DNA from: Bacteriovorax sp. PP10
GTDB taxonomy: Bacteria; Bdellovibrionota; Bacteriovoracia; Bacteriovoracales; Bacteriovoracaceae
Length of the DNA: 64,000 nucleotides
NCBI RefSeq assembly: GCF_035013165.1
Contig: NZ_JAYGJQ010000001.1
Coordinates: 1,116,001 to 1,180,000 of the forward strand
Direction: 5' to 3'
A model generated the notes under the pieces. The model ran no database searches. It worked only from the letters and a program-made list of their open reading frames with translations, and was not told where the DNA came from. The position numbers and the translations under genes are program-made. This document shows, one piece after another, positions 59,969 through 64,000 of the stretch. The stretch's first letter is position 1. Every line of letters starts with the position of its first letter.

Positions 59969-61117
59969 ATGGAAGTTTTAATTATTATCCTCCTTATTAT
60001 CATGTTCTATTCATACCTCGGTTATCCATTAACCTTGTTTTTCTTTTCCTTATTTTCAAGTCACAAAGTCATTAAAGATGACAACTACACTCCCGAAGTT
60101 TCTCTTCTCATTGCTGCTTACAATGAAGAAGATACGATCGCCGATAAAATAAAAAACTCTCTTGAACTTGATTATCCAAAAGATAAAATGGAAATTGTGA
60201 TCGTCTCTGATGGCTCGACTGACAGAACTGATGAGATTGTTAAAAGTTTTGAATCAAGTGGGATTAAACTCTTTAGAGTCGAAGGCCGTGTAGGAAAAAC
60301 TGAAGCAAGAAACCAGGCCGTCTTGGCGATGAGACGCGAGATCATCGTGTTTTCTGATGCCACTGCCGTTTATGAAAAAGATGCCATTAGAAAACTTGTC
60401 CGCAACTTTGCAGATACTTCAGTTGGAATGGTTAGTGGCAACCTTACTTATTTTGAAAAAGGGCAAAGCTCAATGGGCCTTGCGACTAAACTTTACTGGA
60501 ACTATGAAAAGGCCATTAAAAAAGCTCAAAGCAAACTCTACACTCTGACAGGAGCAGTAGGATGCATCAATGCTTTTAGAAGAAGACTTTATCATGTGCT
60601 TCCTCCCAACATCATTGAAGACTTTACCGAGCCTTTGATGATCGTTGCTCAAAATTATAGAATCGTTTACGAAGAAGAAGCTGTCTCTTATGAGCGTACA
60701 ACTCAAAAACCTTCACAAGAATTTAAGATGCGTGTTCGTGTTATCCGCGGTGGAATGAAAGGCTTCATCTATGCTTTTAGAAAATTAAATTTTAAAGAGC
60801 ACCGTTTAGTTCTGTTTCAATTATTTGGTCATAAAGTTTTAAGATGGTTGATGCCAGTATTCTTAATTCTTTTATTCATTGTTAATTTATTGTCGTTTAT
60901 TTTTAATCACAATATGGCCGCTGACTTTTTAATGATGGCCCAATTTATTTGTTACGCTATCGCTCTCGTCGGAATGATGTGGAAGCCGCCAGGGATAATC
61001 GGAAAAGTTTTTTCTATTCCTGCTTACTTTGTCATCATTAATGCTGCCAGTTTGAAAGCGCTGCTCTTAACACTTACAACAGACTTAGAGGCGACTTGGG
61101 AAACCAACGTCTATTAA
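59969..61117 (+). CDS. family 2 glycosyltransferase
   Basis: A 382-residue membrane-bound GT-A glycosyltransferase. One helix (about 3-22) precedes VSLLIAAYNEEDTIADKI, IVSDGSTDRTDEI (Asp81 of the nucleotide site) and VFSDATAVYE (metal-binding Asp). The C-terminal 100 residues have three to four helices. It resembles BcsA-like/ExoM-like transferases that make polysaccharide repeat units from nucleotide sugars. Sugar and acceptor are unknown. Confidence 0.9.
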   Translation: MEVLIIILLIIMFYSYLGYPLTLFFFSLFSSHKVIKDDNYTPEVSLLIAAYNEEDTIADKIKNSLELDYPKDKMEIVIVSDGSTDRTDEIVKSFESSGIKLFRVEGRVGKTEARNQAVLAMRREIIVFSDATAVYEKDAIRKLVRNFADTSVGMVSGNLTYFEKGQSSMGLATKLYWNYEKAIKKAQSKLYTLTGAVGCINAFRRRLYHVLPPNIIEDFTEPLMIVAQNYRIVYEEEAVSYERTTQKPSQEFKMRVRVIRGGMKGFIYAFRKLNFKEHRLVLFQLFGHKVLRWLMPVFLILLFIVNLLSFIFNHNMAADFLMMAQFICYAIALVGMMWKPPGIIGKVFSIPAYFVIINAASLKALLLTLTTDLEATWETNVY

Positions 61118-61127
61118 TGGATATAAA

Positions 61128-62333
61128 ATGAAGAGATGTTTATGGGTCGTTCCCAAAGGTATATTTCCGGTTAGAGATGGTGCACGTGTGGCCAATCAGG
61201 CCTTATTAAAATCGGTGAGACCACATTTCAATGAACTTGATATCATGCTTTTTAATGAAGAAGACTCAGACGAGCTTCATATGAGCTTATACAATAGCGA
61301 ATTCAATCCAACGAATGTTTACTTTTTTAAACGCGCTTCTTATCCAAACAAAATAAAAAAATTATTATTCTTAGCGAAAAGTTTTTTAACGACGCCATCA
61401 CTTCCAGTGACGACAGGTTATTTCCATACTGATAAACAAAAACATGAAGTCACACAGGTGCTCACTCACCGCAAGTACGACGTGATCGTTTTCGATGGAC
61501 TTCATCCATTCACAACGTTTATGGATCTGCCGGAATTTAAGAATATCCCGGTTGTTTACCGTGCCCATAATGTGGAAGGTGATCTTTGGTCTACGGCCGC
61601 TTCAAAAACTAAAAATATGATTATTCAAAAACTTCTTTTATGGCAGGGACGCAAGATGACTGATCTTGAAATGAGTCTTGCCCGTCGTGCACAGAAAGTC
61701 TGGTGTATTGCCGAAGAGGATTTAAAAAGATTCAAGTCACTGCAAAATGGCGATGATAAAAATTTAGTCTTGATTCCAGTTGGCCTTGATTTTAAAAAAT
61801 CAATTCACACAGGCCACAACTCTAAGTCAGATAAAATTAATCTTCTCTTTCTTGGGAAGATGGACTGGGCCCCAAATAAGGATGGCCTGAAGTGGTTTCT
61901 GGAAGAAGTATGGCCGAAAGTCGATACTTCGCGCTTTGAGCTCCAAATCGTCGGGAGCGGAGACTCAAGCTGGGGAACAGAGCTTTTCAAAGCACCTGGC
62001 ATTAACTTCATTGGTTTTGCAAAAGACTTAGAGGCCATTTATTCAAATTGTGACTTTAGTATTATTCCTATTCGCTATGGATCAGGAACAAGAATTAAAG
62101 TCATCGAAAGTATTTCCAAAGGTGTGCCTATCGTATCAACCGATATGGGAGTGCAGGGAAGTGGTCTGAATGATTATTTCAAAGCAGAAACTGCTGATGA
62201 ATGGATTAAAGTGATTAATTCATTAGATAAAAAACGTGGGCAAGAAATTGCAGCACTGGCATTTACTCAACTTGAAGTTATGTACTCACCAGCTTCAATT
62301 GGGAATAAGGCCATCAATTCAATTAAGATTTAA
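61128..62333 (+). CDS. family 4 glycosyltransferase
   Basis: A 401-residue GT-B enzyme. LWVVPKGIFPVRDGARVANQ is the N-terminal nucleotide-fold start, YRAHNVEGDLW is conserved in this branch, and LLFLGKMDWAPNKDGLKWF, GFAKDLEAIYSNCDFSIIPI and GSGTRIKVIESISKGVPIVS form the C-terminal donor site. It adds a sugar to the growing repeat unit. It overlaps the convergent glycosyltransferase gene by 11 bp and starts 10 bp after the GT2 stop. Confidence 0.9.
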   Translation: MKRCLWVVPKGIFPVRDGARVANQALLKSVRPHFNELDIMLFNEEDSDELHMSLYNSEFNPTNVYFFKRASYPNKIKKLLFLAKSFLTTPSLPVTTGYFHTDKQKHEVTQVLTHRKYDVIVFDGLHPFTTFMDLPEFKNIPVVYRAHNVEGDLWSTAASKTKNMIIQKLLLWQGRKMTDLEMSLARRAQKVWCIAEEDLKRFKSLQNGDDKNLVLIPVGLDFKKSIHTGHNSKSDKINLLFLGKMDWAPNKDGLKWFLEEVWPKVDTSRFELQIVGSGDSSWGTELFKAPGINFIGFAKDLEAIYSNCDFSIIPIRYGSGTRIKVIESISKGVPIVSTDMGVQGSGLNDYFKAETADEWIKVINSLDKKRGQEIAALAFTQLEVMYSPASIGNKAINSIKI

Positions 62334-63447
62334 TGGCAAGATCGTAGAGTTCTCGAGTTTTTTGAGTCCACTTCTTTAAACTAAAGCGCTCTTCAACAGA
62401 CTCAGCTGCACTGGCCGCATTCTTCATCCACTCATGATAATTTTCAGAAGTTTTTAAAAGAGCTTCATTCCAACTTTCAGTAGAAAAGTCTTTAGCAAAA
62501 TGCCCATTCGTATTATGAGTCACCATGCTGGCAATGGCCCCAACATTATTAGCAAGCACCGGAACACCTGAGGCAAGTGCCTCGATTAAAGTCATAGGTA
62601 GACCTTCACGCAAGCTTGGCATTATTAAGATATCCGGATTGATAAAAAAGCTTGAAGGATCTGAAACAAATCCATGAAGCGTCACTTGGTTTTGCATTTT
62701 GTGATCAACAATAAATTTTTCAACCAGTTCTCTTTCAACACCGTCGCCTAAAACAGTTAAATGAAAGCGCTCTTTCACTGCACTTGCTGCCAAGCTTTCT
62801 AGAAAAGGAAGTAAACCTTTTTCCGGGCTTAGCCTACCAACGTATAAAAGCTCAATCGTATTTTCATTTTTATTTCTTAAAGCGCGCTCAGATCTAATCT
62901 TGGCCGCATTGGTAAGTGAGAGCATATTCTCAATCACTGCAATTTTATTGTAAGGATAAAGCTTTTGATCCAGCTCCTGTTTCATCTGATGAGAAACCGC
63001 GATCACATGGTTACATGTCTTCATCGTCATCATCGCGATCTTTTCATAGATACGTACTTTTAATGTATGGGCCGTATTGCCATGGTGAGTATGCAGATGA
63101 GGAAGTTTCCCTTTCATCATGTAACAAGCAATCAGAGCTTTGAATCCGTGACTGTGTAAAATGATAGGAGAGGATTGATCTAAAAGTGCGGCCTTCAATC
63201 TTTTTGGAAGTTGTAGATCGAAAGCTTTTGTCGAATCAATCATCACACTTTCAATACCTGTAGGCATGGCCTTTAAAAAAGTCTCAGCAAAATGTGGCGC
63301 TCTGGTTTCTCTGATAATAATCATCAATGGGTTTAATCCCATATCACGTAGTCCCACCAGACCGGTAAGCACAACTTTTTCCGCACCAGCAAGAACTCCT
63401 GGAGCTAGAACTAAAACTGGTCTGATGTTATTAGGCCTCAATTTCAT
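62323..63447 (-). CDS. family 4 glycosyltransferase
   Basis: A 374-residue GT-B glycosyltransferase with VLVLAPGVLAGAEKVVLTGL, LHTHHGNTAHTL, LLYVGRLSPEKGLLPFLESL and the donor-binding PSLREGLPMTLIEALASGVP (EX7E motif). It adds a sugar in polysaccharide synthesis; specificity unknown. It is transcribed opposite to the preceding genes and follows the flippase gene, overlapping it by 17 bp, so the locus has two transcription units that meet here. Confidence 0.92.
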   Translation of the reverse strand: MKLRPNNIRPVLVLAPGVLAGAEKVVLTGLVGLRDMGLNPLMIIIRETRAPHFAETFLKAMPTGIESVMIDSTKAFDLQLPKRLKAALLDQSSPIILHSHGFKALIACYMMKGKLPHLHTHHGNTAHTLKVRIYEKIAMMTMKTCNHVIAVSHQMKQELDQKLYPYNKIAVIENMLSLTNAAKIRSERALRNKNENTIELLYVGRLSPEKGLLPFLESLAASAVKERFHLTVLGDGVERELVEKFIVDHKMQNQVTLHGFVSDPSSFFINPDILIMPSLREGLPMTLIEALASGVPVLANNVGAIASMVTHNTNGHFAKDFSTESWNEALLKTSENYHEWMKNAASAAESVEERFSLKKWTQKTRELYDLAIKS

Positions 63448-64000
63448 GTTTTGCCTTAAAATGTCTGATAATATTTACAGCTGCCAGATAGATCGCTGCA
63501 TAGAAGGGACTTAAAACTAAAAACCACATTTTCTCTGTTTCAAACATTGGTCTGAACATATAACAAAGCGCAGTTAAAACGAGATTGAGTCCAACAAAGA
63601 GACCTAACGATTTCCAGGCAATCAACTTCGGAATCGCAAACTGTGTGATTCGTGAAGAATAGATGAGACCAGGAATCTTTGGAATAAAAAAGAAGATCAT
63701 TGAAGAGATCAGTGCTCCCATTGCTCCCCATTGTCCTGCACATACGTATACCACCAAAATAGAAAGTGGAGTCAATAGGAGATACATTTTTAAAACCCAG
63801 CGCGTTTGCCCAGTCGCTCTTGGGATAGCATCGTGAGGAATGATATAGGCCAGGTAAGTAAGAGCATAGACCTTTAAAAAAACGGCCGAGTCCATATACT
63901 GAGAGGTAAAAAGAATTTCAATAATCGGACGATTGAAAATAATAAGTCCAAACACCGCAGGAATCATCAGATAAGCGATATCACTTTGAGCTTTTCTGTA
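63431..64000 (-). CDS. polysaccharide flippase (Wzx/MATE-like), partial
   Basis: The frame stays open to the right edge, giving 189 residues of the C-terminal part. It is very hydrophobic with about five helices, starts with a cytoplasm-facing YRKAQSDIAYLMIPAV, and has EILFTSQYMDSAVFLKVYAL, typical of Wzx/O-antigen flippases. It moves lipid-linked repeat units across the inner membrane. The N-terminal part lies outside the window. Weaker alternative: another MOP-superfamily exporter. Confidence 0.85.
   Translation of the reverse strand, partial: YRKAQSDIAYLMIPAVFGLIIFNRPIIEILFTSQYMDSAVFLKVYALTYLAYIIPHDAIPRATGQTRWVLKMYLLLTPLSILVVYVCAGQWGAMGALISSMIFFFIPKIPGLIYSSRITQFAIPKLIAWKSLGLFVGLNLVLTALCYMFRPMFETEKMWFLVLSPFYAAIYLAAVNIIRHFKAKHEIEA

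Noticed and set aside
1-64000. tRNA, rRNA, CRISPR array, transposase or prophage genes
   Set aside because: No cloverleaf-like sequence, direct-repeat array or mobile-element protein could be found by reading both strands.

Overview
The window looks like ordinary chromosome from a low-GC Gram-negative bacterium. The envelope is clearly diderm: a TolC-family channel, a MipA/OmpV-type barrel, a TonB-like protein and many Sec-exported and lipoprotein genes. The AT-rich codon use, the many small secreted proteins of unknown function, the SDR-TldD-TldE block and the low share of recognisable core genes would fit the Bdellovibrionota/Bacteriovorax group. That placement is an inference and no marker gene here proves it. 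I see no rRNA, tRNA, CRISPR array, insertion sequence or prophage. Genes are dense, often overlapping by 1-20 bp, and several use TTG starts behind good Shine-Dalgarno (SD) sequences.

Layout. 1-10 kb: end of an unknown gene, a Bcr/CflA exporter, a DEAD-box helicase, an AI-2E-family permease, a secreted protein, a leftward group (MipA-like porin, histidine-rich membrane protein, FNR-type reductase), an Ada-AlkA repair fusion and a membrane metallophosphoesterase. 10-19 kb: a BON-domain stress-type protein behind a possible sigma-54 promoter, a PHP phosphoesterase, a divergent YceI/LysR pair, and a branched-chain amino-acid ABC operon in which LivM and LivG are one polypeptide. 19-26 kb: a phospholipase-A2-like lipoprotein, LtrA, a methyltransferase, and an mgsA-metN-metI-metQ operon with a near-consensus promoter. 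26-34 kb: a cupredoxin-like protein, a CheW domain split over two short overlapping ORFs, a TonB-like protein, and an SDR-TldD-TldE-histidine kinase run. 33-38 kb: a BMP-family (nucleoside-type) ABC importer. 38-49 kb: TolC, a YkgJ-type Cys-cluster protein, an M14 carboxypeptidase, MscS, a DUF3465 protein, an agmatinase-family enzyme with a Lys/Ala-rich tail, a SIMPL protein and a di-haem peroxidase. 49-55 kb: an LtaS/MdoB-type sulfatase-fold enzyme, an NTF2-like protein, a second histidine-rich membrane protein, an exported Ppx/GppA homologue and an unknown secreted protein. 55.6-64 kb: a surface-polysaccharide locus (GalE, CpsD-like ATPase, Wzz-like protein, polymerase/ligase, three glycosyltransferases, and a flippase cut by the window edge).

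The most unusual points are: two divergent membrane proteins sharing four histidine motifs, one of them encoded next to a flavin reductase; the split CheW; an AU-rich hairpin covering a Shine-Dalgarno; a terminator stem formed by the last codons of a gene; and an exported Ppx/GppA protein. None amounts to a proven new system. The membrane-protein/reductase pair is the best candidate for undescribed biochemistry.
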